The notes under the pieces: generated by a model
Told to the model about the DNA's origin: nothing
Seen by the model: the letters and a program-made list of their open reading frames with translations, nothing else
The model's database searches: none
Origin: Hemicordylus capensis
Lineage: Eukaryota > Chordata > Lepidosauria > Squamata > Cordylidae
Assembly: GCF_027244095.1 (NCBI RefSeq)
Contig: NC_069658.1
Coordinates: 117,792,501 to 117,856,500 of the forward strand
Direction of reading: 5' to 3'
Length of the DNA stretch: 64,000 nucleotides
Shown here: positions 12,691 through 24,103 of the stretch, piece after piece
Layout: the number at the start of each line of letters is the position of its first letter
Position numbering within the stretch: the stretch's first letter is position 1
Translations under genes and position numbers: made by a program

Positions 12691-13400
12691 GCAGTCGCCA
12701 GGTGGTGGCAGTTGTGTGGGCAAAGGCCTTGTGTTACACTGTGAGGTGCCACAAGGGCATGTGAGGGGATGCAATGGTGGCAGGGCAAGCAGGGCAACCC
12801 CCCTGGACCCCATTCTGTTCACCCCTTCAAAATGAATGGATAGGGGGCCCCACACAGGCTGGTTTGCACAGGCCCTGCATCCCACCAGGGCTCTCTAAAC
12901 ACAGCCCTGGGGGGCGAAATGGTCGGTTGACTTCCAAGAGTGGCGGAAGGTGGCAGGGGGACTTCCAGGCACATGCAAGGTGCCTATGAGGCAGCCGATG
13001 GAGTGGTGAGGATCCAGTCTTGCAAGTGCCTCCCAAGCAGCTGTGGGATCGAGGGGCAGCTTGCAAGGGCCCACAAGGTGGCAGGTGATGAGGGACCTTG
13101 ATGAGGTGATGAGGAACCTTATTAGGGCATGTGGGATGGCAGTTGTTGCAGGATGCACACAAGTTGGTGGTGTGTTGTGGAGGGTCTTGCAAGGGCATGT
13201 GCAGTGGTGGTACATGTGCAGATGGCACATGAAGCAGTGCCAGGGTGGGGAATAAAAAGTGTTAGCAGGGGCATGTGAGGTGGAGGCAACGTGGTGGGGA
13301 CCTTGTGAGGGGGTGCAAGATGCCTTGCAGGAGCACAAGAGGTGGTGGTCAGGTAGCAGGGACTGTGTGAGGGCACACAAGGCAGTGTTTGTGTCGTGGG
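12690..13400 (+). repeat. Degenerate G-rich minisatellite
   Basis: The plus strand is strongly G over C. It repeats loose variants of GCAAGGGCATGTGAGGTGG at irregular intervals (for example near 12750, 13065, 13130, 13190, 13275 and 13370). The minus-strand proline/histidine/serine-rich frames crossing it are by-products. No protein or RNA family was recognised. Confidence 0.6.
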
Positions 13401-13473
13401 TGTTAGAGAGCTTGGAGGAGAGATTTCTTTATCTACGCCAGCTGCCACAGCATTGCACAGGCAAGGAGAGCAC

Positions 13474-13799
13474 TGTTAATTAATATTGTCTGGAGATATG
13501 GAGTTAAAAGTTCTAAACAAAGTAGTTTAGTTAGGAAATCCATCAGGGAGATAGGTAAGGCCTACATGCCTTGCTGCTAGCTACATATAGGAAGAGGGAA
13601 GGGAGAAGAAGAAAGTCTCTCTCTCCATGTGAGAGAAGGAAACCCGAGATTATCAATCCAATAAAGGAGGAATAGAGAGCAGAGAAAGCGTTGTCAGAGA
13701 GGGAAGCCCTTACTGGCTTTCTCTACCCCTAATGCCCATAGTGGTCAATAGGGTTGCTGGTGCTAAGAGCTGATGCCATCAGGAGCTGCATCTCCAACA
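13474..13799 (-). repeat. Copia 3' LTR
   Basis: On the minus strand it begins TGTTGGAGAT and ends AACA, giving TG...CA ends over 326 bp. A purine-rich tract lies directly before it, as expected for a 3' LTR. A related LTR is found at 55.69-56.11 kb (blocks ATGCCC.TAGTGG and GCTG.ATCTCCAACA shared). Confidence 0.75.
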
Positions 13800-13936
13800 C
13801 CTCTTCTCATTATTCATTTTCATGCACCAATCCACAGCTCCCATCTTCTCTTGAAGAATCTGGAACCAGTCTCTTGGTAGTGGCTTGGTCAGCCCATCTG
13901 CTATCATGTCTTGAGTTGGACAGTACTTCAACTTAA

Positions 13937-14185
13937 CTATTTTTATTTATTTGTTTGTTTGTTTATTTATTTAACATTTTATATCCCGCTCTTCCTCCAA
14001 TGAGCCCAGAGTGGTGTACCACATACTCAAGTTTCTCCTCACAACAACTCTGTGAAGTAGGTTAAGCTGAAAGAGAAGTGACTGGCCCAGAGTCACCCAG
14101 CAGGTATCATGGCTGAATGGGGATTTGAACTCAGGTCTCCCTGGTCCTAGTCCAGCACTCTAACCACTACACCACACTGGCTCTC
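13937..14185 (-). mobile_element. Sauria-type tRNA-derived SINE inserted in the copia element
   Basis: On the minus strand it starts with a tRNA-like head (GGTGTAGTGGTTAGAGTGC, and GAGTTCAAATCC as B box). It then has the conserved GGGCCAGTCACTTCT body and the GAGCGGGATATAAA end, followed by a simple AAAT/AAAC tail. Other copies lie at 24401-24625 and 63590-63695. It lies between the RNase H region and the 3' LTR of the copia element, so it is younger than that element. Confidence 0.92.
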
Positions 14186-15900
14186 ATTACACTCTCTTGT
14201 GCCTCTTGAACACAGTGCTGCTTTGCATCTATGTACTTTGTTTGAGATATAGTCCTTTCCATCAGAGAGGATGCACCCTTGGTTGTCCTCATATCTCTCA
14301 CTTGGCTTTGGCTCATCAGTTCCAAAGTCTAACAGTAACTTGTGTATCCATGTGGCTTCTTGGCATGCTTGACTAGCTAATATGTGCTCCACTTCTGTGG
14401 ATGAAAGCATAACAATTGACAGCTTCCAGCTAGCCCAACTGATGGCTCCGTCTCTATAGAAAATCAGGTGTCCGCTTGGGGACTTGCGGTCAGTTCTGTC
14501 TTTGGCCTAATCTGTGTCCATGTATCCCACTAATCTGGGATTGCTGCTTGCTGGTATAATGAGTCTGAAGTGCACTGTACCCTTCCGGTATCTTCCCAGC
14601 CTTTTGACTGTGCTCCAGTCATTCTTGGTTGGTGCACTTACTCTTCTGCTCAGAATTCCCACTGCTGCAGCTATGTCTGGTCTTGTTCCATTATTGTTCT
14701 TCTGTATAGACTGTTGTCTGCCAATGGCCCACTGTCCTGATCTTGCTTCAGGAAGCTTGTCTCCATTGGTATACTGATCTCATTGGTTTCTGTCAGTCTC
14801 AGGCATTCTAGAAGATCCTTTATCTTCTGTTTCTGGTTGAGAAGGTAATTTCCATCCTCTTCTCTTTCTATTTGAATGCCAAGATAATAAGAAATGCTTC
14901 CTAGTTCTTTCACTTCTTCTTTGTTCAGGTGTTCTACAATCTCATGACTGTCTTGTTTCTTTTTGTAGCAAATGATCAAGTCATCATCATAAATCAAAAT
15001 GTAAGTCCATCTGTCATTTGTGAATCTTGAGTATAGAGTAACATCTGGCTCAGCTTCTCATTCCATGTTCTAGCTAGCAGCTTGCTTCGAGCCATAGATT
15101 CTTTTCTGGAGTTTGCATACAAGCCTCTCTGTTCCAGGTTCTTCAAATCCTGGTGGCTGCTCTATGCAGATGTCTTCCTCTATTTCTCCATATCAAAATG
15201 CAGTTTTCACATTGAGTTGATCAACTTGCATCTTTCTTGCTGCTGATATGCTGAGAAGTGTTCTTATTGAAGTATACTTCATGACAGGTGCAAATGTCTC
15301 ACCATGGTCTTCACCATATCTTTGAGAGTATCCCTTGGTACTAATCTGGCTTTGTAGTGTTTGATGTCTCCTGGATTGTACTTGGTTTTGAAGACCCATT
15401 TGCATCCTACTGACTTGCTTTCAGCAGGTAGTTCCACAAATGTCCAAATTTTATTTTTGGTGTAGAGATTTTATCTCCTCTTCTGCAGCTTTTATCCAAT
15501 TTTTAGCTTCATGTCTTGGCAGTCTTTCTGTGTCTTCCCATGTGCTGGGTTCCTGGATCTGTAGGAGAGTCTCCTGGGTGTTAGATCTTTGTGAGCTTCT
15601 CACTTCTGGCTCAACTTCTGCTTCCCCTTCTGGTTGTGGTTCACAGGTTAACTCCAGGCTTATGAGAATTTCTTCTCTTGATTCCTTTTCCATCAGGATC
15701 TGTGGTCCAATTTCTGGCACTTCACTTGTGGTTGGCCTTTGTCTTTCATCAAAGTACACTACATTGTGTATTCTCATTGTTCCAGTGGCCACATCAAGGA
15801 TTCGGTATGCTTTCCCTCCCAATGTATATCCAGAGAGTATTCCTTCTTCACATCTGCAGTTCAGTTTGTTTCTTTTCTCTTTAGGAAAAATGCAGTGGCA

Positions 15901-16249
15901 AGGAGAAATGCACTAGGGCTATCTCTAGCAGTGTCTGGGAAAACTGCACCTGCTGAATTTCTGCCTGGCTGAATCCCAGCCTAGACCAAAGTCGGTTGAA
16001 AGATCAAGGCAAAGTGTGAGTATATGAAGCCTCATGTGTAACCCCAGCATAAAATGTACAAGGATTTGTATAGTCTATATGGCCCAGAAGTTTAGATGAC
16101 CCCCTTGATTTCATATGTCCACGATTTTCAGATCAGAACTGAAAATTTAAAACACCTGAACTCTCATCTTAAACCAAAGGTTTTGGGATTATTGAATTTA
16201 TTCTAGCTTTCAGCTACAATAAACAGCCGAGTTAGATAAACAGTGGAGT
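15901..16249. other. Spacer, nothing recognised
   Basis: Ordinary AT-rich sequence between the copia remnant and CpG island 2, with no gene or repeat signature that I can name. Confidence 0.5.
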
Positions 16250-17160
16250 TACTCTTCCTGTTGGTCCGCTAGAGAGATGCACACATAAATACCCAAAGGC
16301 AAAGTAAGCCATTGTCGCTCTCTGTTTCGGAGCAATCGCCTTGGTGATCTTTCGGCCCTCCACCGAACTTGAGCTAATCCGAGAAACTATTGCGGCGATG
16401 CGTGCTCCATCAAATCCGGAAAGGCACCCGCACACAACAGGGATCAGATCAGTACAAGCAGAGGCGCACGGAAGGACACCCCCAAAGGCCTGCCGAATCC
16501 CTTCTAAACCCGACTCGGTGGCTCGGCTGAATGCCCCGATTCTACGCGTGCTCGCGGGGCACCTTTGAATGCTTCTTCGGTGGATGTGTTTAGGATTGGC
16601 GGCTCTTGGACTGGCGCCCTGCGACAAACGTATACTACAGCCATCAAACAGTGCCAGTGGTTAATGAAAACCATCCACATTCAGGGGCTGTGTGTGTTCG
16701 CGCGACTTTTCCGGCCGCAGTGCGGACTCCAGTGTCCTGAGGTCTATCGGATGTTTTGCGGCGCGCTTCGTAGGATCTGAACTAAAACAATATCCGCGGC
16801 GGGCGGCGTAGTGGAGGGGAGGGGGCACGCGCAGGGACGGAGCGCCGGTACTTCTCGGCTTCTCTCTCCGGCTGTTGGGCTGGGCTTGGCCGTGGGGGCT
16901 GCCCGGGAGAGCGCCGCCCTGAATGTGCAACTGCACCGCTGATCCGATCCGATCCAAAGAAACCGGCCAGCCTCCCCCCGAGTTGCTGCTCTCCAGTCAG
17001 TGTGCGTTGGGATACAAGCTACTTGTGTCAACCAAAGAGGGCCCTCGAGACTCTCCTTCGAGCCGGCTGGGAAGGTTTCGGAGAGGGACTGGCCCGCGGT
17101 CCCCTCTCCCTCCACCAAAGCAAAGGGCTCCTCTTCATCACCTCCTGAGGAAATCTCGCC

Positions 17161-17420
17161 CCGGCTGCAATGCGGAGCGCACACTTACTTGGGAGTAAGC
17201 CCCACTGAATTAATTCGATGCAGTTTTCGAAGACACACGTGGTAGGTTGTCTGCACACTTACTCGGAAGTAAATCAGAATGAACTCGATGCACCTTCTTT
17301 CCATATAAACATCAGTCTGTTTACAGGCTGATCCAGCTCACGTTTATGTGAAAGAAGCTACATCGAGTTCAGTAGGATTTACTTCCAAGTAAGTGCGCGC
17401 AGACAACAGCAGTTTTCAGG
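17161..17420. repeat. Cluster of ACTTAC-family repeats forming an inverted repeat
   Basis: Three blocks with the ACTTACT.GGAAGTAA signature lie inside the CpG island. Bases 17247-17315 and 17338-17406 are imperfect reverse complements: TTGTCTGC.C.CACTTACT at the left end matches the complement of the right end, and further matches run inward through ACTCGATG and CTTCTTTC. The insertion lowers the local GC. Confidence 0.75.
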
Positions 17421-18480
17421 CTCTCCCTTTGGGATGGGGCGGAGGGATCCAGACCAGCGCTTATGGCGGCAACCCTTTTGCACACCAACATGAAAGTAAA
17501 CCTTGTGAGATCTGAGGGACTTGCTTCTGAGCGAGCACGCACAGGACTGGACTGCATCGGGCCAAAAGAGAGCTGCAGGAACTGAAGCTCCTGGATCTGG
17601 TGTGGCCGGGAAAGGCACTCTGCACATGTGCAGAGGAGCAGGAGGACTGCAGCGATGCGGGTCGTTTCAGGACACTAGAAAGGTCTTTGTGTAAATAAAG
17701 TAGGTAATAAAGTAGACTTCGTGACCATGTCACTTATTCCAGAACTAAAGTCTGGGCTCGAAGAAAATCCAGACTCGGCGGGAGGCCCCGGGACAGAGTG
17801 TGCCGAATCGCCTTCACTAACTCCACCGCTGCCCCCCGCAGGATCGCCTCGGAGGTGAGCATTAGCGAACTAGCGAGAGGACGCCCACGCTTAAGCTGCC
17901 GCGATGCCATAGCCTTAACTGGTTTTAGCAGATGGATAAACAGGGCTGTGTTGTGGAAACGGAAAGGCTCTCGCAAAAGCAACTATGCGGCGGAGGCCGG
18001 AACACGATCCTCTTTCTGCACCCGGCCGGAGAGCGACGCTGGCTCTGCCGACACCTGATCTGCAGAAATGCCCAGCACACCCAGCCAGCCAAAGGATGTC
18101 CCGCATCCCTTCCCGGGGCGTTTCGTTTCATGTCAGAAACTCGACACGCCGTCACGTCCTGGCACCCACCTGCAAGCTGCAACTCAAGCCAGGGCTGGGG
18201 CGGCAGAGTCCGAATCGAGCGACAAGGTGAAGGCCCCCCGCCCGAGATCATGTAGCCCGGCCACCCCTCCCGTCTTAAACGCTACCGCCGACCACCCAAG
18301 CCCAGGGCAACAAGGAGAAAAGAAGTCCTTGCACTGCTCGGGGGTTAGGGTGGATTCTGAGCGGTTCCTGGGACCTTGGGTTGACCTCTTGCAGCCGAGG
18401 GTCGTCCTTTCTCCTCCAGACAAGGAGAACACAAACGCACTCTCCCTCTCCCTCCTCTCTCTCTCTCTCCCTTTCCTCAC

Positions 18481-18523
18481 CTGGCAGATTTCTGCCTGGA
18501 AGAGGCACTCTTTACATTATATA
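18481..18523 (-). other. Candidate minus-strand splice donor with upstream TATA-like motif
   Basis: CTGCCAG|GTGAGG at 18481/18480 is a strong donor on the minus strand, and a TATATAA motif lies at 18523-18517. The two are only about 35 bp apart, so a TATA-driven exon ending here would be very short. The exon, if real, is more likely driven from further upstream and untranslated: in the phase-0 frame there is no start codon before a stop. Confidence 0.2.
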
Positions 18524-19904
18524 GAGCGAGCTAGAATAGTGGTGGATATGATGAACACGGGAGCGTGAAACATTAGTTGAGCATTAGGCAGTTTTGAACT
18601 ACTAACCATTCACGTCCACACACACACTCCATTTCCCGGCAAGCTCATGGCATTTGCTTTTGCTGTGTGAGCAGCGCAGATCCTGAGTGTATTTCTCCCC
18701 ACCCCACCCCACCCCGGGAACTACGGCGCTCACTCAGGCAGCCGACGGCGAAGACTCTCGCAGGCCCGCTCCGTCCAGCGAATGCTACAAGCCCGCTGGT
18801 GGAGGCTGATCCTCTGCAGGACTTATGCCTCCTCCTTTGCTGCCCTCCCTCATTCTTCCACCCTCCCAAATACTTCGCCAGACACCTTCAGGGGGAAGAG
18901 AATAGAAGGGTGGGAGAGAATAGACCGCATCGGATCCGTGAGTGCGCTGCTGGGCAATGTATCGAGACCAAGAGGCTGCCGTTGTGATAGGTTGGAGGAG
19001 AGGATGTTGGTGGAGAAGGTCAGAGGTTTTAAAGGCGGAATCGCTCCAGAAAGAAACACTTCGCGAAGGAGGGAGGAGGGAAGAGACGTCTTAGGTCTTC
19101 TCTGTCCATAGCACAGCTCCCTTGGAGGGGATGGTTTCCCGCCTGATTCAAAAAAGGGGGACACAGACGGCGGGAAAGACGCAACCGTGGCTTCTTCCCC
19201 GCTGGAAAACTTTTTTTTTTTTTAAGGGTTCTGCCGCCCTGTAAGTGACACAGACTCCGTCCCAGCAACGGCCCATAAAAGGCTCCGTGCTCTACTCCCA
19301 CGGGCGTCCGGTCCCAACCTCACACGCCCAGCACAACCCGGCCCAGGAGGCTGCAAGCGACCGCTAGCTCTAAGCCGCTAAGTTTTGGATTGGTTTTTCC
19401 TTAAAGAAAGCAAGCAAGTGTGTGCGTGAGAGACAGAGAGCGAGCGAGCGAGAGCGAGAGCGTCTGCCTGATTTCCCGCTAAACCGAAGAGTGTTTTTGC
19501 TGCGGGATGGGAACTCCCAGAAAATGCCCTGGCAGCAAGTCACTCCCGCGCTCCCCTTTCCCTCTCGGACCCGGGTCTCCCGAGAGATTGGAGGGCAACT
19601 GCTCCACTCTCCCCCTAACCCCAAACTGGCACCTCCTCGGCCTGAAAGCTTCTCCTCAATCCGGCGTCTCGGAGCCTGAAAATACCCGGAAAGAGGAAGC
19701 GCGGCCTCGCGTGTCTCTTTCTCCCCGTGCCCGTCTTTGGGCTAGGGGTTGCTTGTGAAACACCCAGCGGCGGAGGAGGGTGGCACAGGCAGCAGCAGCA
19801 GCGCACCGAGCAGAAAGCGGGCAGACAGCGCGCTGGAGGGGGACGGTGCCGGAGAGCGAGGAAAAAAGGTCAAGGCTGGCCGCGGCGGGCCGAGGAGAAG
19901 GGAC

Positions 19905-19925
19905 CCTGCGCCCCCTGCTGTCCGA
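19905..19925 (-). promoter_or_regulatory. Candidate CTCF-binding motif
   Basis: On the minus strand it reads GGACAGCAGGGGGCGCAGG, with the full core CAGGGGGCGC and about 14 of 19 positions matching the CTCF consensus as I remember it. It lies in CpG island 2. Occupancy is not shown by sequence. Confidence 0.5.
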
Positions 19926-20350
19926 GAAGCGCAATCCCCAGCGAAGCTGGCGCTGGGACGAGCCTCCTTTTCCTCCGGGAAACTCCTCAAAGGAGCGGGG
20001 TGCAGAGAGGAGGGGGCGGGTGGAGTGACCAGCGCCTCTGTGGTGGTGGATGCAGTTCTGCTTGGTACTCGCAGAAAAAGAAGCTCAAAGGAAGAGGAGT
20101 CGCTGCTGCCCTCTGCACAAAGGTGGGTGTGTGGTCAGGCCAGGGTGCCGAGCTTCAACAAGGCCCCCTCCATTTGCTCCACAGTTCCTTGTACCAGATC
20201 TGCGTAAGCAAGGGAGGCGAGGGCAAGGGGCAGTCCTTCTCCCCGAATCCAGCACGGCAGACCAGACCAGCAGTGAACTAGGCGCTGGCGGGCAACATCA
20301 CTGGAGGACTCCTCCTCATGGGAGGGAAGGAGGGAGCAAGCTGTTGCCTG

Positions 20351-20936
20351 TATGCTTCGAGGAGGTGGTGGCTGTTACTGTCTACTGCTACAGTGGAGTA
20401 CAACACGACTCTTCAATTACCGAAACCAACACTGAAAATAAGAAAACAGTGTCCCTCTAGCGAAGTCTTATATGCAGCCCTTTCATTTTTATAATAAAAA
20501 TGCATGGGGGGGGGGGGCTATTCCAGTCAACTTTTAACTTCTTATATGCCATTGTTATGTTCAGCATATGAAAATATACAAAAGGTGATGGTGACAACAA
20601 CATTTTAATTCACCTAACCTTGCAAGAAACTCTGGGGTGGCTTAAACAAAGTTTTCAGTGTTTGTACAAAAAAGCTTTCTAGTCAATATTAGTCAATATG
20701 ACTCTAGAGAAAGAAACAAAAAAAAAGTTTGTAATTTTCACTAAAAATATGGGTTTTGAGTAAATTGGTGGAAGTGTGTGTGTATGTGAGGGGGGTGCGT
20801 ATTTCACTTAGCTCCATGGTCAGGCACTTCTCTAACCCTAACCCACATCTCTCTGCCCATTCGTATCTTCCTCACACATTTCCATTTGGCCCACCCGGTC
20901 TTTCCCAGCCCCTGATAAACCAAGCTAAAAACAATT
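20351..20936. other. Intergenic DNA right of island 2
   Basis: It contains a poly-G run at 20506-20517 and AT-rich sequence. No gene was recognised. Confidence 0.5.
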
Positions 20937-21152
20937 ACCATATTTACCCAAATAAACAATTATTGTATTTACCCAAATGACCCTGAATTTAAGATGATCC
21001 CCTTAAAAACTAGAGGTTAAATACAGGCTATACCTGTAACCTGTTAAATGCAGGTTGTACCTGTATTTACCCAAAACGAACAGCATTCTGAATTTAAGAC
21101 GACCACCCAATTTCTAACATCAAATAACATGGATTCAAGTAAATACAATATT
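20937..21152. mobile_element. Palindromic TATTTACCC-type element (unclassified MITE)
   Basis: The ends are inverted (ATATTTACCCAAAT at the left and its loose complement AAGTAAATACAAT at the right). Internal CCTGAATTTAAGATGA and CTGAATTTAAGACGAC blocks repeat. I recognise the AATTTAAGACGACC block as part of a dispersed vertebrate repeat but cannot name the family. Confidence 0.5.
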
Positions 21153-21180
21153 CAGAGAATTCCACGACACCCATCCCCAC

Positions 21181-21317
21181 CAGTGTTCCCTGTAACAGGC
21201 ATTTCCAGATGTTGTTGACTACAACTCCCATAAACCTCAGCTGAAGGCCTTCTGCAGCTGAGGACGCTGGGAGTTGCAGTCCGCAACTTCTGGGAATCCT
21301 TGTTACAGGGAACACTG
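21181..21317. mobile_element. 137-bp hAT-like MITE with exact 8-bp target duplication
   Basis: The ends CAGTGTTCCCTGTAACAGG and CCTTGTTACAGGGAACACTG are inverted. The inner part is also roughly palindromic (GACTACAACTCCCA against TGGGAGTTGCAGTC). ATCCCCAC occurs on both sides (21173-21180 and 21318-21325). A sister copy lies at 41684-41818. Confidence 0.93.
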
Positions 21318-22528
21318 ATCCCCACCTGAACCCGCACATACATAGGAAACTGTGCAACTACCAAGTAGATGGACAAATACTATACACCATTTTCTGTAAA
21401 TTTGCCCAAACTGCAGAATTTTATTTCAACTGGATAATTTGGGTTATGTGTATTGGCATTTGTGGATTTTAGCACATATTCTAGAGCTCATATCTTTCTT
21501 TTATGCTGTGGAATAGTTATAGCATAAGACATGATACATAATTGGCTCTCAGCAATTAAATGTCCTAAACACAGATCAGTTCTAAAGTGCAGCTGGACAC
21601 ATTTTGTGCAGTGCAAAAGAAAGAAAAAGTGCAGTGAAAACTAAATTGCTATGCAGTTGGCCATGTGGAGTTTAATAAAAAATGTAGGTGGTTCTTAAAA
21701 AGAAAAGCAGGAGAAAAAGAAAAGATAAGCAAAATATAAAAATGAATATAGTTTCCTTTCAGATTCCATAACCTTATACAAAAAGTGCATTAGACGCTTC
21801 CCTTACTCTCTCCTTTGCAAGGAACCTCAATTTTATTTGCTTTCTCTCTCATTCTTCTCAGTCTGCCTCTGCCTCCCCCTTGCTTCCCCTGTTGATTTTC
21901 CTCTCCCCTGTCTCTCTTTGTTTCTATTCATTTTCATTCTCCCTTCCATCTTTCTCCCCCTTAGAAAATTCTATAATAAAGGAGCAGTCATGGATGGGGG
22001 TGGGCTGCAACCACCAATTGTGCAGTAGGAAACAAAGCTCAGAGCAAACCTTGCTTTTCTCCATCTTATTTCTGTCAGGTTTACAACTTTGCTTTGATAT
22101 CTATTTGGGTACAAACATTTGGTGATATAACATTATGGTCCTTCATAGGTAGCACTATGAGCTTCTGTTTTCCTCTGAATCAATTCCTAAATCTGCTGCA
22201 AAGGCAAGTCAGATGGTTGTGTGGTTCTGAACATGTGACAGTGAAGGTAATGGCTTGACCTCGAAATCATAAAAGCAAGAATCCAAACAACTGTATCCCA
22301 GTCCTAAAAAATAAGTATATGTCCCATTGACTTAAATGAAACTGACCATCTAATATGGGTGCTTTGGACTGCTACCTTAACTGTAACTAATGTGTTACTA
22401 TTATTACTGTAATATAACCGCTACCACATAGAACATTCATGGACTGTGAAGGTTGCTGCTGTGTTTAGTAAAGTGGAGAGATGGTTCTCTTCTTAGTATT
22501 TGTGTGGCTTGATCCCTGAAAGTAGACA

Positions 22529-22548
22529 ATGGCCACTAAAGGGCAGTT
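22529..22548 (+). promoter_or_regulatory. Weak candidate CTCF-like motif
   Basis: TGGCCACTAAAGGGCAG matches the CCACTAGRGGGCAG form of the CTCF core except at two positions. It lies 2 kb right of CpG island 2. This is motif similarity only. Confidence 0.3.
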
Positions 22549-23264
22549 CAATGTTTTAAGTATCTGGAATGCAAGTCACACATCTACCTGCGAGAATTTA
22601 AAGTAGTTGTCCAGTTTAAGTCTTACGAGTATGTGCAAGGCGAGCTAAACAGCAGGAGTTTCAACTCGGCTGACTGAAAAATGATTTGGATTTGGGAGGG
22701 AAGAATTAATGTTGCCCTGGTACTAGGCATTTTCTGATTTTGTGCTTGCTTTCACTCACCTCTAATATCTGCTCAGCCTGTAGATTATATTTTATTATGG
22801 TCACCAAACATCTCGCCTGCTTCTAAATGAAATGGATCCAGTAAAGGCTGCCCTAAATTATTGTCATTTGTGGGAGGGGAAGAGTGAAACAACATTCTAG
22901 CTTCAGATAAAGAAGTTCATAGTGTTCTCAAAGCAACTATCGTATACATGTACATTTATAACTGTCCTGCTTTTTAATAGAGTCTTTGAAATGAACCAAA
23001 AATAAAACTTTTCTCTGAGACACTAGCATCTTTTGTGCACATCTGCAATTTTCAGTTTCAATTTACAAAGAGTATACAAAGGGTTATTGTTGCAATATAT
23101 TATCTCTGGAGAGGTTCAAATAAAGGTTTGTCATGCATCCAAACTCTTAAGAGCCAAATTCTGGTCAACAACCAAGATTTTACTATGAATCCAGCTCAGC
23201 CAGGAAGAGCCTTGGAAGTTAGTCTGAACTGTCTCTTCAGATTGGTTTTTTTAAGTGCCTGTTT

Positions 23265-23265
<1 letters not shown>

Positions 23266-23304
<39 letters not shown>
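23266..23304 (+). repeat. (CA)n microsatellite
   Basis: About 19 uninterrupted CA units. Confidence 0.98.
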
Positions 23305-23307
<3 letters not shown>

Positions 23308-24103
23308 CAATGGTCTCCAGGTCCACTAGATCTAATGACTGGATCTATGTAACAAAATGATGCTCTGACAGGCACCTTTTGAGGATGTAGGTTCTTCCTT
23401 CGTTTCCATGTAGGTCTTATTAGGGCCAATTAGAGACTGGTTTTCTTGAAGTAGCAGTATAAATGATGTAATTCGGCTTATCAGTGCATGGCCACTTCCA
23501 TGCTTTCCTGATTACAGGCTTTTGCAAATCCAACTTATCCAGCTCCTGCCGCCCCAATTTATCCATAGCCATGGTAAAATATAGGATGGTAAACCATCCA
23601 GGCCACAGTTATTTAAGCCACATCCCTAGATGTAAGCATTTACAGAAATTCTCTTGCAGCTCTTTGAAGGATGTTGGCTGACATGATACACAGGGTTACA
23701 GCAACAGAAGTAGCCCTGCGGCACCACAGAAAGGCTGGAGATTTATAGTGCTCCAGCCTTGTTCCACATCCCAGGAGCAGCAGAGAGGGGGAAGGGCATG
23801 ATTTTAGCTTCTATGCCCTCCCTGCAAAAGCCGTTTTTGCTGCCAAGAATATGTCAGTGAGGGTTTCTCATTAATTCCACCTGATCATGAACACACAAGC
23901 AGTGCCCCTGACTGAAGTAAGCAGTGGTCATAACCTGTGGTGCTGAGTTCCCTGTTCTCTGCTTATACAACTGGGATCTAGAGGAAGAGTTTCTCTAGAG
24001 TTTCTCAGCTTCTCAGAACTTAGGGGAATGGCACTGGCTGGGTAGACTCGGGGAATAAGATGGAACCACTATGGTCAAAAGGGCATTGCTATGATATGCA
24101 TGG

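Larger units (their letters stand above)
13474..15900 (-). mobile_element. Ty1/copia LTR-retrotransposon fossil, broken and incomplete
   Basis: Read on the minus strand, the element shows copia-type pol parts in the order integrase C-terminal region (about 15.8-15.5 kb), reverse transcriptase (about 15.4-14.7 kb) and RNase H (about 14.4-14.15 kb). A polypurine tract (complement of 13800-13809) and one LTR at 13474-13799 follow. The upstream part and second LTR are not seen. It is broken in several places and carries a later SINE insertion, so it is an old copy. Similarity is clear at protein level even though it is decayed, so moderate rather than great age is likely. Confidence 0.85.
16250..20350. 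promoter_or_regulatory. Large CpG island 2 (about 4 kb)
   Basis: CpG-rich from about 16.25 kb to 20.35 kb, with a dip at 17.16-17.42 kb where repeats have inserted and another near 17.65-17.75 kb. It contains GC boxes, a strong CTCF-type motif at 19905-19925, plus-strand donor-like sites (GGAG|GTGAGC near 17852, AAAG|GTGGGT near 20120) and a minus-strand donor (CCAG|GTGAGG at 18481/18480). No frame matches a known protein. With island 1 it makes a pair of giant islands 5 kb apart, typical of a developmental gene with alternative promoters. Confidence 0.8.
21326..24103. other. Intergenic DNA, no gene recognised
   Basis: Ordinary composition with a (CA)n microsatellite at 23266-23304. The pyrimidine-rich region at 21830-21960 has short frames of low complexity only. 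Conserved non-coding elements may be hidden here but cannot be seen without alignment. Confidence 0.5.

Noticed and set aside
12827-13448. Histidine/proline/serine-rich minus-strand frames
   Set aside because: They arise from the degenerate minisatellite. Three minus frames are open together.
18517-18523. TATA box for a minus-strand promoter
   Set aside because: It is only about 35 bp from the splice donor, which would leave an implausibly short first exon. Kept only as a low-confidence note.
16744-18568. Frames of 80-166 codons in CpG island 2
   Set aside because: Same reason: overlapping on both strands, low complexity and no protein family recognised.
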